From assembly GCA_040002845.1 (NCBI GenBank), contig JBDUDR010000002.1:1-59725 (forward strand): a DNA stretch of 59,725 nucleotides. Direction: 5' to 3'. This document shows positions 48,648-58,079 of the stretch, in pieces. Origin of the DNA: JBDUDR01 sp040002845. Its GTDB lineage: Bacteria; Actinomycetota; Actinomycetes; Propionibacteriales; Nocardioidaceae. Below the pieces are notes generated by a model. That model searched no databases. It was not told the origin of the DNA and saw only the letters and a list, made by a program, of their open reading frames with translations. Position 1 is the stretch's first letter. Each line of letters opens with the position of its first letter. A program made the translations under genes and the position numbers.

Positions 48648-50681
48648 GTGGCAGATCCCGCGACTTACCGACCGGCGCCGGGCGAGATCCCGGATGCCCC
48701 CGGTGTCTATCGCTTCCGGGATGCGCGCAAACGAGTCATCTACGTCGGCAAGGCCAAGAGTCTGCGAGCGCGGCTCTCGTCGTACTTCCAAGACATCGCC
48801 AACCTGCATCCGCGCACTCAGACGATGGTGACGAGTGCATCGTCGGTGGAGTGGACTGTTGTCAGCACCGAGGTGGAGGCGTTGCAGCTGGAGTACTCCT
48901 GGATCAAGGAGTACGACCCCCGTTTCAACATCAAGTATCGCGACGACAAGTCCTATCCCTGGCTCGCTGTCACCCTCAACGAGGAGTTTCCGCGGGTCAT
49001 GGTGGGCCGCGGACCGAAGAAGAAGGGGGTGCGGTACTTCGGTCCTTACTCTCACGCGTGGGCGATCCGGGAGACCGTTGACCTGCTGTTGCGGGTGTTT
49101 CCCATGAGGTCATGCTCAGCTGGTGTTTTCCGACGGTCGGCTCAGATCGGGCGGCCCTGTCTGCTGGGCTACATCGGCAAGTGCGCAGCCCCGTGTGTCG
49201 GGCGGGTCTCGGCTGAGGAGCACCGGGCGATCGTCGACGACTTCTGCGCCTTCCTGGCAGGTCAGACGGCCGACTACATCAAGCGCCTCGAGACTGAGAT
49301 GCGCGCGGCGTCCGCTGAGCTGGAGTTCGAGCGGGCAGCCCGGCTGCGCGACGACATCGGCGCTCTCAACCGGGCGCTGGAAAAGAACGCGGTCGTCCTC
49401 GGTGACGGCACCGATACCGACGTCATCGCGCTGGCCGAGGATCCCCTCGAGGTGGCGATCCAGATCTTCTATGTGCGCGGCGGACGGGTCCGCGGACAGC
49501 GCGGCTGGGTGGCCGACAAGGTCGTCGAAGCCGGCACGTCCGAGCTGATCGAGGGGTTCCTGCAGCAGCTGTACGCCGGCGAGTCGGCTGGGGCGATACC
49601 ACGCGAGATCTTGGTGCCCACCCTGCCAGCGGATGCCGGGACGCTCGCCGAGTGGCTGTCACAGCAACGGGGGAGCAAGGTGGTGGTCCGGGTTCCCCAG
49701 CGAGGGGACAAGAAGGCTCTGATGGAGACGGTCGGGCGCAACGCCAAACAGTCGCTTGCGCTGCACAAGACCAAACGCGCCAGTGACCTGACGGCACGCG
49801 GGCGAGCCCTGGAGGAGATCCAGCGCACCCTGTCGTTGTCCGAGGCTCCGCTGCGCATCGAATGCTACGACGTGTCGAACCTGCAGGGCACCGAGGTGGT
49901 TGCCTCGATGGTGGTCTTCGAAGACGGTCTACCCCGCAAGAGCGACTACCGCCGGTTCGTGATCAAGGGGTTCGACGGGCAGAACGACGTGGCTGCCATG
50001 CACGAGACGATCACCCGCCGGTTCCGTCGCTATCTCGACGAACGTGCGCAGCTGAGCGGACCGGATCTGGCCTCCGACGAGGCCGATGGACCGCTGCTGA
50101 TCGATCCCGACACCGGTCGACCGAAGAAGTTCGCGTACGCGCCAGGACTGGTCGTGGTGGACGGTGGCGCTCCACAGGTCGCCGCCGCCCAGCGCGCGCT
50201 CGACGAGCTCGGCATCGATGACGTACCCGTCTGCGGCCTGGCCAAGCGGCTGGAGGAGGTCTGGCTGCCCGAAGAGCCGGATCCGGTGATCCTTCCGCGC
50301 ACCAGTGAGGGCCTCTATCTGTTGCAGCGCGTACGCGACGAGGCACACAGGTTCGCCATCACCCATCACCGCAACCGTCGTTCCAAGAGCATGGTGGAGT
50401 CGGTGCTCGACGAGGTTCCGGGTCTAGGCGAAGTGCGCAGGAAGACGCTCCTGAAGCGGTTCGGCTCGCTACGGAAGCTACGTGGGGCCTCGGTGGAGGA
50501 GATCGCGGCGGTTCCGGGATTCGGGCTGCGCACTTCTCAAGCCGTGGTTGGTGCTCTGGCCAGGCAGGCGGAGATTCCGACGAAACCCGCAGTCAACACC
50601 GCGACCGGTGAGATCCTCGACCCGGACGCCGGACCAGGTGTTACCGACGCGAGCCCGGAGGCTGAGCGACCCGATGAGTGA
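48648..50681 (+). CDS. uvrC: Excinuclease ABC subunit C
   Basis: 677 aa from GTG at 48648, chosen from the -10 hexamer just upstream and the family start. The GIY-YIG nuclease is PGVYRFRDARKRVIYVGKAK, then a UVR domain (LEFERAARLRDDIGALN), the RNase H-like nuclease (IECYDVSNLQGTEVVASMVV; VVVDGGAPQVAAAQRAL; FAITHHR) and tandem helix-hairpin-helix (VPGLGEVRRKTLLKRFG; VPGFGLRTSQAV). UvrC makes both cuts in nucleotide excision repair. Its stop overlaps the rapZ start by eight bases. Confidence 0.97.
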   Translation: MADPATYRPAPGEIPDAPGVYRFRDARKRVIYVGKAKSLRARLSSYFQDIANLHPRTQTMVTSASSVEWTVVSTEVEALQLEYSWIKEYDPRFNIKYRDDKSYPWLAVTLNEEFPRVMVGRGPKKKGVRYFGPYSHAWAIRETVDLLLRVFPMRSCSAGVFRRSAQIGRPCLLGYIGKCAAPCVGRVSAEEHRAIVDDFCAFLAGQTADYIKRLETEMRAASAELEFERAARLRDDIGALNRALEKNAVVLGDGTDTDVIALAEDPLEVAIQIFYVRGGRVRGQRGWVADKVVEAGTSELIEGFLQQLYAGESAGAIPREILVPTLPADAGTLAEWLSQQRGSKVVVRVPQRGDKKALMETVGRNAKQSLALHKTKRASDLTARGRALEEIQRTLSLSEAPLRIECYDVSNLQGTEVVASMVVFEDGLPRKSDYRRFVIKGFDGQNDVAAMHETITRRFRRYLDERAQLSGPDLASDEADGPLLIDPDTGRPKKFAYAPGLVVVDGGAPQVAAAQRALDELGIDDVPVCGLAKRLEEVWLPEEPDPVILPRTSEGLYLLQRVRDEAHRFAITHHRNRRSKSMVESVLDEVPGLGEVRRKTLLKRFGSLRKLRGASVEEIAAVPGFGLRTSQAVVGALARQAEIPTKPAVNTATGEILDPDAGPGVTDASPEAERPDE

Positions 50682-51543
50682 GCCAAGCGGCGACCTCGTG
50701 GTCGTGACGGGCATGACTGGCGCCGGACGGAGCACGGCAGCGAAGGTGTTGGAGGACCTCGGCTGGTTCGTCGTCGACAACCTGCCACCGCAGCTGCTCC
50801 CCTCGGTGGTCGACCTGGTCGGGAAGGTCGAGAGCGGGGAGTCGCACATCGCGGTGGTGGTCGACGTGCGTTCCCGCTGGTTCTTCACCGCGCTGCGCGG
50901 CGCCCTGGGCGACCTGGTCCTGCACGGCATCCGGCCCATCGTCTTGTTCCTGGAGGCCTCCGACGATGTGCTTGTGCGTCGACAGGAGGCGGCCCGCCGG
51001 CCACATCCGCTGCAGGGCCGCAGCCGGTTGCTGGACGGGATCGCCGCCGAACGCGAGCTCGTGCAGGATCTGCGGGGCGATGCAGATGTGCTGATCGACA
51101 CCTCTGACCTGAATGTCCATCAGCTCGCAGCCAAGGTCGCGAACGCGTTCTCTGAAGGGGAAACCGTCTCGATGCACTCGACGGTCGTGTCGTTCGGGTT
51201 CAAGTACGGCATCCCCGTCGATGCAGACCTCGTGGTGGACATGCGTTTTCTGCCCAACCCGCATTGGGTGCCCGAACTCCGTCCCCAGACCGGACTCGAC
51301 CCTGATGTGGCCCACTATGTCACCAGTCGTCCCGAGGCACAGGCGTTCCTCGATGGCTATGAAAGGGTGCTCAAGACCCTGACCGAGGGTTATCTGCGTG
51401 AAGGGAAGCGTTACATGACGGTCGCCGTCGGCTGTACTGGTGGCAAGCACCGGAGCGTGGCGATGTCGGAGGCGTTGGGCGAACGGCTGCGCGAGTCGGG
51501 AATCCCCACCATCGTCATGCATCGCGACCTGGGCCGAGAGTGA
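50674..51543 (+). CDS. rapZ: RNase adapter RapZ / YvcJ-family nucleotide-binding protein
   Basis: 289 aa from ATG at 50674, inside the end of uvrC. The Walker A motif is VVTGMTGAGRSTAAKVL, followed by GWFVVDNLPPQLLP. The C-terminal half has DMRFLPNPHWVPELRPQTGL and VAVGCTGGKHRSVAMSE, both typical. E. coli RapZ governs glmZ decay and GlcN6P synthesis; in Gram-positives the orthologue is an ATP/GTP-binding protein kept next to yvcK and whiA. The actinobacterial role is not settled. Confidence 0.94.
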   Translation: MSEPSGDLVVVTGMTGAGRSTAAKVLEDLGWFVVDNLPPQLLPSVVDLVGKVESGESHIAVVVDVRSRWFFTALRGALGDLVLHGIRPIVLFLEASDDVLVRRQEAARRPHPLQGRSRLLDGIAAERELVQDLRGDADVLIDTSDLNVHQLAAKVANAFSEGETVSMHSTVVSFGFKYGIPVDADLVVDMRFLPNPHWVPELRPQTGLDPDVAHYVTSRPEAQAFLDGYERVLKTLTEGYLREGKRYMTVAVGCTGGKHRSVAMSEALGERLRESGIPTIVMHRDLGRE

Positions 51544-52493
51544 CAGCGACTCTCTCGCCGGCCAAGGTGGTCGCGCTGGGGGGAGGTCACGGGCTGGCCG
51601 CCTCGCTGGCTGCGTTACGTCGCGTCAGCAGTCATGTGACGGCGGTCGTCACCGTTGCCGACAACGGTGGCTCCTCTGGCCGGTTGCGTCAGGAATTCGG
51701 CGTGCTCCCCCCTGGGGATCTCCGGCAGGCGCTGGCCGCGCTGTGTAGTGACGACGAGTGGGGACGCACCTGGGCCAGGGTGCTGCAGCACCGGTTCGCC
51801 AGCCACGGAGCCTTGCACCAGCATGCTGTGGGGAACCTGTTGATCGTCGCCCTGTGGGAGCTGCTCGGCGACCACGTCGACGGGCTCGAGTGGGTTGCTC
51901 GGCTGCTGGGAGCCGAGGGGCGCGTGCTGCCGATGGCGGCCGTTCCGCTGGACATCGTGGCGGAGGTGGCCGGCCTGGACGCGGGCGATCCGGAGGTGGT
52001 CCATCGCGTGGTGGGACAGGTCGAGGTTGCTACTACCCAAGGTCAGGTGGTGCATGTTTCGCTGGAGCCCGCCCGTCCGCAGGCCTGCGAGCAGGCCGTA
52101 CGCGCTGTGCGCGAAGCCGACGTCGTCGTGCTGGGCCCGGGCTCGTGGTACACCTCGATCATCCCGCACCTGCTGGTACCTGAGCTCGCGGAGGCGCTGT
52201 GCAGTGCCTCCGCGAGCCGCATCCTGACACTCAACCTGGCGGCCCAGCCTGGTGAGACCACGGGGTTCTCGGCCGGCCGGCATCTCGACGTACTCAGCCA
52301 GCACGCCCCCGGGCTGCGACTGGACTTCGTGCTCGCCGATTCGTCGGCGAGCGGGGAACGACTCGGGTTGGCCCGGGCAGCAGCCCGGATGGGAGCCGAG
52401 GTCACGTACGCCGATCTGGCGGCCGAGGACACCGCCCGGCACGACCCCGGCCTGTTGGCCCACTCCTACTCGACGCTGATCGGAGGTGGGTGA
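51540..52493 (+). CDS. yvcK: YvcK-family gluconeogenesis / cell-envelope factor
   Basis: 317 aa from the GTG that overlaps the rapZ stop (GTGA). Landmarks are KVVALGGGHGLAASLAALRR, VTVADNGGSSGRLRQEFGVL, PPGDLRQALAAL, VVLGPGSWYTSIIPHLLVPE and LNLAAQPGETTGFS. The fold is CofD-like. In Bacillus it binds UDP-GlcNAc and supports growth on gluconeogenic carbon, and in Mycobacterium (CuvA) cell shape and wall synthesis. It is part of the conserved rapZ-yvcK-whiA block. Confidence 0.94.
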   Translation: MTATLSPAKVVALGGGHGLAASLAALRRVSSHVTAVVTVADNGGSSGRLRQEFGVLPPGDLRQALAALCSDDEWGRTWARVLQHRFASHGALHQHAVGNLLIVALWELLGDHVDGLEWVARLLGAEGRVLPMAAVPLDIVAEVAGLDAGDPEVVHRVVGQVEVATTQGQVVHVSLEPARPQACEQAVRAVREADVVVLGPGSWYTSIIPHLLVPELAEALCSASASRILTLNLAAQPGETTGFSAGRHLDVLSQHAPGLRLDFVLADSSASGERLGLARAAARMGAEVTYADLAAEDTARHDPGLLAHSYSTLIGGG

Positions 52494-52605
52494 CGTGTCC
52501 TTGCGCACACACGCGGCAACCCTGCGTGGGGCGGACCAGGGTGATGCGGTTGCACTAGCCGGAACGTCGCCCACGACAGGCCCATCGCGTGGCAGGATCG
52601 GGAGC

Positions 52606-53592
52606 ATGGCAATGACGGCACAGGTGAAAGCCGAGCTCTCCAGCACGCAGGTCACCAAGTCCTGCTGCCGGAAGGCCGAGGTCTCGTCGCTGCTCCGGTT
52701 CGCCGGGGGGCTGCATATCGTGGCCGGCCGCATCGTCATCGAGGCCGATCTCGACACCGGCGCAGCAGCCCGGCGGCTGCGTCGAGACATCGCGGAGATC
52801 TACGGGCACCCGTCTGACGTGGTCGTGGTGACCGGGGGAGGCATCCGCAAGGGGACCAGGTACGTCGTTCGAGTCATCCGGGACGGCGAGGCGCTGGCGC
52901 GTCAGACCGGTCTTCTCGACGGCCGGGGGCGCCCCGTACGAGGCCTGCCACCGCAGGTGGTGTCCGGCCCGGGGTGCGACGCTGTGGCCGCCTGGCGCGG
53001 AGCGTTTCTGGCGCACGGGTCGCTCACCGAGCCAGGACGATCGTCGGCGTTCGAGGTGACCTGTCCCGGACCGGAAGCCGCGTTGGCGCTGGTCGGGGCG
53101 GCCAGGCGGCTCGGCATCTCGGCGAAGGCCCGGGAGGTGCGCGGAGTCGACCGGGTGGTGATCCGTGACGGGGACGCCATCGGCGCCTTGCTGACCAGGC
53201 TTGGGGCTCACGAGTCGCTGCTCGCCTGGGAGGAGCGGCGTATGCGTCGTGAGGTCCGAGCCACGGCCAACCGGCTGGCGAACTTCGACGACGCCAACCT
53301 GCGACGCTCGGCTCGGGCAGCAGTCGCCGCCGGCGCCAGGGTCGACCGGGCGATGGAGATCCTCGGAGCTGAGGTGCCCGACCATCTCAAGATCGCCGGT
53401 GACCTGCGCCTCCAGCACAAGCAGGCCAGCCTGGAGGAACTGGGGCAGCTGCACGTACCTCCGCTGACCAAGGACGCAATCGCGGGTCGCATCCGGCGGC
53501 TGCTGGCCATGGCGGACAAACGCGCCGCGGAGCTGGGCGTACCCGACACCGAAGCCAACCTGACCCCTGACATGCTGGCCGACGCCCCCTGA
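52606..53592 (+). CDS. whiA: WhiA DNA-binding regulator
   Basis: 328 aa from ATG at 52606 (MAMTAQVKAELSSTQVTKSC). The N-terminal part is a degenerate LAGLIDADG homing-endonuclease fold (WRGAFLAHGSLTEPGRSSAF). The C-terminal helix-turn-helix is visible in LQHKQASLEELGQLHVPPLT and AGRIRRLLAMADKRA. In Streptomyces WhiA acts with WhiB to activate ftsZ and sporulation septation; in non-sporulating species it links division to growth. An in-frame extension to 52486 lacks family support. A promoter may lie in the 112-bp gap. Confidence 0.96.
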   Translation: MAMTAQVKAELSSTQVTKSCCRKAEVSSLLRFAGGLHIVAGRIVIEADLDTGAAARRLRRDIAEIYGHPSDVVVVTGGGIRKGTRYVVRVIRDGEALARQTGLLDGRGRPVRGLPPQVVSGPGCDAVAAWRGAFLAHGSLTEPGRSSAFEVTCPGPEAALALVGAARRLGISAKAREVRGVDRVVIRDGDAIGALLTRLGAHESLLAWEERRMRREVRATANRLANFDDANLRRSARAAVAAGARVDRAMEILGAEVPDHLKIAGDLRLQHKQASLEELGQLHVPPLTKDAIAGRIRRLLAMADKRAAELGVPDTEANLTPDMLADAP

Positions 53593-53692
53593 GAGTGTCT
53601 TCCAGCCTCTGGTCCGCGATTCTCTCGGTGCGCCGCGAACCGGTAGGGTCGGGCAGCGGATCATTGTTCCGATTTTGTGAGGGGATCACCGC

Positions 53693-54697
<1,005 letters not shown>

Positions 54698-54708
54698 CGC
54701 CCACAGCG

Positions 54709-55902
54709 TTGAAGACCATCGAGGACCTCGCTGATCTGCACGGCAAGACAGTCCTGCTGCGCAGTGACCTCAACGTGCCGTTGGAGGACGGGCGGATCAC
54801 CGACGACGGACGGATCCGAGCCAGCGTCCCGACCATCGCGGTGCTGCGCGAACGTGGCGCGGCCGTGGTCATCGTGGCACATCTCGGCCGGCCGGCCGGC
54901 GAACCAGACCCGCGGTACTCGCTGGCCCCGGCAGCGGCTCGCCTCACGGAGCTCCTCGGACAACCGGTGGCGTTCGCAGCAGACACCGTCGGCACGAGCG
55001 CCCGAGAAACCGTGAACGCGCTAGGTGACGGGCACGTCGCGCTGTTGGAGAATGTCAGGTTCAACGCCGCCGAGACGTCGAAGGATGACGAGGTGCGTGG
55101 AGCGTTTGCCGATGAGCTGGCGGCGCTGGGCGATGTTTTCGTCAGCGATGGTTTCGGTGTCGTGCACCGCAAGCAGGCCAGCGTCTATGACCTGGCTCGA
55201 CGGCTCCCGCACGCGGTTGGTCGTCTGGTGGCCACCGAGGTCGCGGTGTTGAACCGCCTGACCGAGGATCCCGACCGGCCGTACGTCGTCGTGCTCGGCG
55301 GCTCCAAGGTGTCAGACAAGCTCGGAGTGATCGAAAGCCTGCTGAGCAAGGCCGACCGGTTGTTGATCGGCGGAGGAATGGCTTTCACGTTCCTCAAGGC
55401 TCAGGGGTGCGAGGTCGGCACGAGCCTCTTGGAGGGTGACCAGGTGGAGACCTGCCGGCGCTACCTGGGCATGGCTGTCGAGAACGGGGTCGACCTGGTC
55501 CTGCCTACCGATGTCGTGGTGGCTCCCCGGGTCTCCGCCGACGCGACCCCAACCGTGGTCAGCGTCGAGGACATTCCGGCCGACCAGATGGGTCTCGACA
55601 TCGGTCCCGAGTCGGCACGAGCCTTCGCGGCCGCGGTCGCGGATGCCCGTACCGTCTTCTGGAACGGACCGATGGGCGTCTTCGAGTTCGACGCCTTCGC
55701 CGCGGGGACACACGCGATAGCCCAGGCGCTCAGCGACATCGACGGGCTGACCGTGGTGGGGGGTGGTGACTCCGCCGCAGCCGTACGCAAGCTCGGCTTC
55801 GACGATGACCAGTTCGGGCACATCTCGACAGGCGGCGGGGCGAGCCTGGAATACCTCGAGGGCAGGTCTCTGCCCGGCCTGGAAGTCCTGTCCGACACCT
55901 GA
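54709..55902 (+). CDS. pgk: Phosphoglycerate kinase
   Basis: 397 aa from TTG at 54709, reading M-K-T-I-E-D-L-A-D-L as in other Pgk proteins; no ATG or GTG fits, and no Shine-Dalgarno sequence is seen. The frame also runs open upstream, antiparallel to nothing real, through gap. Family marks are VLLRSDLNVPLEDG, GRPAGEPDPRYSLAPAA, LLENVRFNAAETS, VLGGSKVSDKLGVIESLL and VVGGGDSAAAVRKLG. It makes ATP from 1,3-bisphosphoglycerate. The start is 11 bases after the gap stop, so ribosomes may reinitiate from gap. Confidence 0.96.
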   Translation: MKTIEDLADLHGKTVLLRSDLNVPLEDGRITDDGRIRASVPTIAVLRERGAAVVIVAHLGRPAGEPDPRYSLAPAAARLTELLGQPVAFAADTVGTSARETVNALGDGHVALLENVRFNAAETSKDDEVRGAFADELAALGDVFVSDGFGVVHRKQASVYDLARRLPHAVGRLVATEVAVLNRLTEDPDRPYVVVLGGSKVSDKLGVIESLLSKADRLLIGGGMAFTFLKAQGCEVGTSLLEGDQVETCRRYLGMAVENGVDLVLPTDVVVAPRVSADATPTVVSVEDIPADQMGLDIGPESARAFAAAVADARTVFWNGPMGVFEFDAFAAGTHAIAQALSDIDGLTVVGGGDSAAAVRKLGFDDDQFGHISTGGGASLEYLEGRSLPGLEVLSDT

Positions 55903-55920
55903 TCTGGAGAGCGCGCACGC

Positions 55921-56718
55921 ATGGCCGAGCAGCAGCGTCTGCCACTGATGGCAGGCAACTGGAAGATGAACCTCAATCACCATGAAGCGGTGCTGCTCGT
56001 CCAGAAGCTGTCCTGGATCCTGCAGGACAAGAAGCACGACTACGCCAAGGCGGAGGTGGTGGTGCTGCCGCCGTTCACCGACATCCGCAGCGTGCAGACC
56101 CTCGTGGACGGCGATCGGCTCAAGATCAGGTACGGCGCGCAAGACGTCTCGGTACACGACAACGGTGCATATACCGGCGACATCTCGACGTCGTTGCTGG
56201 AGAAGCTGGGGTGCTCCTATGTCGTGGTCGGGCACTCCGAGCGTCGCGAGCATCATGGGGAGGACGACGCTCTCGTCAATGCCAAGGCGCAGAAGTCGTT
56301 GGGCGCCGGGATGGTCCCGATTGTCTGCGTCGGCGAAGGGTTGGAGGTCCGGCGAGCGGGCGAGCACGTGCCGCATGTTCTTGCACAGCTGGACGGCTCC
56401 CTGCGTGGCCTTTCCGCCCAACAGGTCGCCGGAGTGGTCGTCGCATACGAGCCGGTGTGGGCGATCGGCACGGGAGAGGTGGCGACGCCGGAGGACGCTC
56501 AGGAGGTCTGCGCGGCGATTCGCGCCTGGGTCGCGCAGACCAGGTCCGACGAGGCAGCGGGTGCGGTGCGGGTGCTGTACGGAGGGTCGGTGAAGGCAGC
56601 GAACGTCGCCGGGATCATGGCGCAGGGAGACGTCGACGGCTGCCTTGTCGGCGGCGCAAGTCTGCAGGCCGATGAGTTCGCCGGAATCTGCCGGTTCTAC
56701 GACCTGCCCGTCATCTGA
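55921..56718 (+). CDS. tpiA: Triosephosphate isomerase
   Basis: 265 aa. Substrate Lys is in MAGNWKMNLNHHEAV, catalytic His in VVVGHSERREHHGEDD, catalytic Glu in VAYEPVWAIGTGEVATPEDA, and the phosphate-gripping end in VLYGGSVKAANVAGIM. It interconverts dihydroxyacetone phosphate and glyceraldehyde 3-phosphate. GGAGA lies about 11 bases upstream of the ATG. It follows pgk by 18 bp in the glycolytic operon. Confidence 0.98.
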   Translation: MAEQQRLPLMAGNWKMNLNHHEAVLLVQKLSWILQDKKHDYAKAEVVVLPPFTDIRSVQTLVDGDRLKIRYGAQDVSVHDNGAYTGDISTSLLEKLGCSYVVVGHSERREHHGEDDALVNAKAQKSLGAGMVPIVCVGEGLEVRRAGEHVPHVLAQLDGSLRGLSAQQVAGVVVAYEPVWAIGTGEVATPEDAQEVCAAIRAWVAQTRSDEAAGAVRVLYGGSVKAANVAGIMAQGDVDGCLVGGASLQADEFAGICRFYDLPVI

Positions 56719-56733
56719 GCCGCAGCTCTGAGT

Positions 56734-56739
56734 TAGGCT
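56734..56739 (+). promoter_or_regulatory. -10 hexamer TAGGCT before secG
   Basis: TAGGCT ends seven bases before the GTG at 56747, in the 28-bp gap after tpiA. It suggests that secG also has its own leaderless promoter inside the operon. Confidence 0.5.
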
Positions 56740-56746
56740 CCCGATC

Positions 56747-56980
56747 GTGACACTTATCTTCGAGATCCTGTTGATCGTGTTCAGCCTCATCGAGATGCTC
56801 CTGATCTTGTTGCACAAAGGCCGCGGTGGAGGCCTGTCGGACATGTTCGGTGGCGGTGTCTCCAGCGGCCTGGGCGGCTCGTCGGTCGCGGAACGCAACC
56901 TCGACCGAATCACGATTGGTGTCGGGCTGATCTGGTTTTCGTGCATCGTGGCGCTCGGTCTGTTGCTCAAACCAGCCTGA
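56747..56980 (+). CDS. secG: Preprotein translocase subunit SecG
   Basis: 77 aa with two membrane helices (FEILLIVFSLIEMLLILLH and IGVGLIWFSCIVALGLLL) joined by a Gly-rich loop (KGRGGGLSDMFGGGVSSGLG), the typical SecG layout. It stabilises and speeds the SecYEG channel. Placement after tpiA is common in actinobacteria. The GTG start appears leaderless. Confidence 0.93.
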   Translation: MTLIFEILLIVFSLIEMLLILLHKGRGGGLSDMFGGGVSSGLGGSSVAERNLDRITIGVGLIWFSCIVALGLLLKPA

Positions 56981-57048
56981 CCCTCGGCAGACAATCTCGT
57001 TATCTCGTGCCCGCGGGGCACGCCAGTCCCGACCAGAGGAGTTCGATC

Positions 57049-57405
57049 GTGGCCAGTGGTAGCGCCATCCGTGGGAGTCGCGTGGGCGCAGGTCCGATGG
57101 GTGAGGCGGAGCGTGGCGATGCTGCCCCTCGGCAGCGGATCTCGTACTTCTGCGCGAACGACCACGAGACCAGCCCGATGTTCGCCGTGGATGCCGTGAT
57201 CCCGGACTACTGGGACTGCCCGCGCTGTGGGCTGCCTGCCAGCCGGGACGAGGAGAACCCTCCACCGCCGCCGCGGATCGAGCCGTACAAGACGCATCTG
57301 GCCTACGTGAAAGAGCGCCGCTCCGACAAGGAGGCCGAGGAGATCCTCGCGGAGGCCGTCGAGACCCTGCGCACCAAGCGTCGCACCGGCGAGATCATCT
57401 TCTGA
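57049..57405 (+). CDS. rbpA: RNA polymerase-binding protein RbpA
   Basis: 118 aa from GTG at 57049, with GAGGAG eight bases upstream. The body has ISYFCANDHETSPMFAVDA, IPDYWDCPRCGLPASRDEEN and PYKTHLAYVKERRSDKEAEE, and ends with the sigma-interacting helix (ILAEAVETLRTKRRTGEIIF). The Cys and His residues may hold zinc as in Streptomyces RbpA. It binds RNA polymerase and the principal sigma factor to aid open-complex formation. A dispersed repeat starts four bases after its stop codon. Confidence 0.96.
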   Translation: MASGSAIRGSRVGAGPMGEAERGDAAPRQRISYFCANDHETSPMFAVDAVIPDYWDCPRCGLPASRDEENPPPPPRIEPYKTHLAYVKERRSDKEAEEILAEAVETLRTKRRTGEIIF

Positions 57406-57408
57406 CCT

Positions 57409-57475
57409 CCCGCCGAGACGCCATCTTTTCGGCGGTTTCGTCGGCGTGTCGAGGCGGATCTGGCTTCTCGGTCAA
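57409..57475. repeat. Dispersed palindromic repeat, copy B
   Basis: 67-bp element, the reverse-complement orientation of copy A. CCGAGACGCCA (57414-57424 region) pairs with TGGCTTCTCGG (57461-57471) with one mismatch, and the interior carries CTTTTCGGCGGTT. It sits between rbpA and the convergent DUF559 remnant, so it could also help end transcription. Confidence 0.8.
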
Positions 57476-57480
57476 GCGCC

Positions 57481-58047
57481 TCAGATGAGTCGGTCCCGGG
57501 CTTGGCGCACCTTGGCCGCTGCTCTCGGGGAGTCGCCGTAGACGTCGTCTCGGGTGAGGATCACGAACGTCCATCCTTCTCGTTGCAACGCCGCGCGGCG
57601 CGAGTTGTCCCGCGCCCTGGCTGCCGCGGAGCTGTGGAAATCCCGGCCGTCGTACTCGACAGCCAACTTGATGTCCGGACAGGCCATGTCCAGTCGGAAG
57701 CGGACGACACCGTACGGCGTGCGGACCTCCCACTGGATCTCCGGAGCCGGCAGTCCGCCATCGATCAACCGCAGTCGGGAGACTGATTCGCTCGCGGACT
57801 CGGCGCGTGGGTCCGCCAACGGGACGAGCTCGCGCGGCTGGACCACACCCCGCTGGCCCTTGAATCGAGGGAGCTGTCTCGTGAGATCGTCGGTCGTGAG
57901 CCCGCCGACCCTCAACAGTGTGTCAAGAGCCGCGAGTGCGTCGTCGCGCCTGAGAAACCGGCCCAGATCCAGGGCGGTTCGTAGTGCGTTGGTGGGCTCG
58001 GGGCCCCAACACGTCGGCCCCCAGTAACCAAGCGGCCGTGCGATCAC
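57481..58047 (-). pseudogene. DUF559 endonuclease-like gene, 5' truncated
   Basis: The frame (about 188 aa from a GTG at 58047; also open to 58146) keeps the second half of a DUF559 protein. NALRTALDLGRFL and DALAALDTLLR match the middle region. The Vsr-like domain reads FRLDMACPDIKLAVEYDGRD, FHSSAAARARDNSRRAAL and GWTFVILTRDDV, with likely catalytic D and E residues. Complete relatives are about 300 aa and begin with a helix-turn-helix/AbiEi-like part, which is absent. Upstream of about residue 20 the frame is translated repeat copy C and then overlaps pgl. It is most likely a remnant, though the nuclease core might still be expressed. Confidence 0.65.
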
Positions 58048-58050
58048 AGC

Positions 58051-58079
58051 AACCGCCGAAAAGCTGGCGTTTCGCCGGG
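58051..58079. repeat. Dispersed palindromic repeat, copy C (partial)
   Basis: Keeps AACCGCCGAAAAGCTGGCG and TTTCGCCGGG, by eye 25 of 29 positions identical to copy A, in the same orientation as A. The other arm is degenerate; weak similarity goes on to about 58016. The last base abuts the pgl stop codon (58082-58080), and relative to B the orientation is inverted. Confidence 0.65.

Noticed and set aside
57409..58079. A complete insertion sequence with repeats B and C as terminal inverted repeats
   Set aside because: No transposase is present, copy A stands alone elsewhere, and no target duplication is evident. Listed only as a hypothesis for the remnant.
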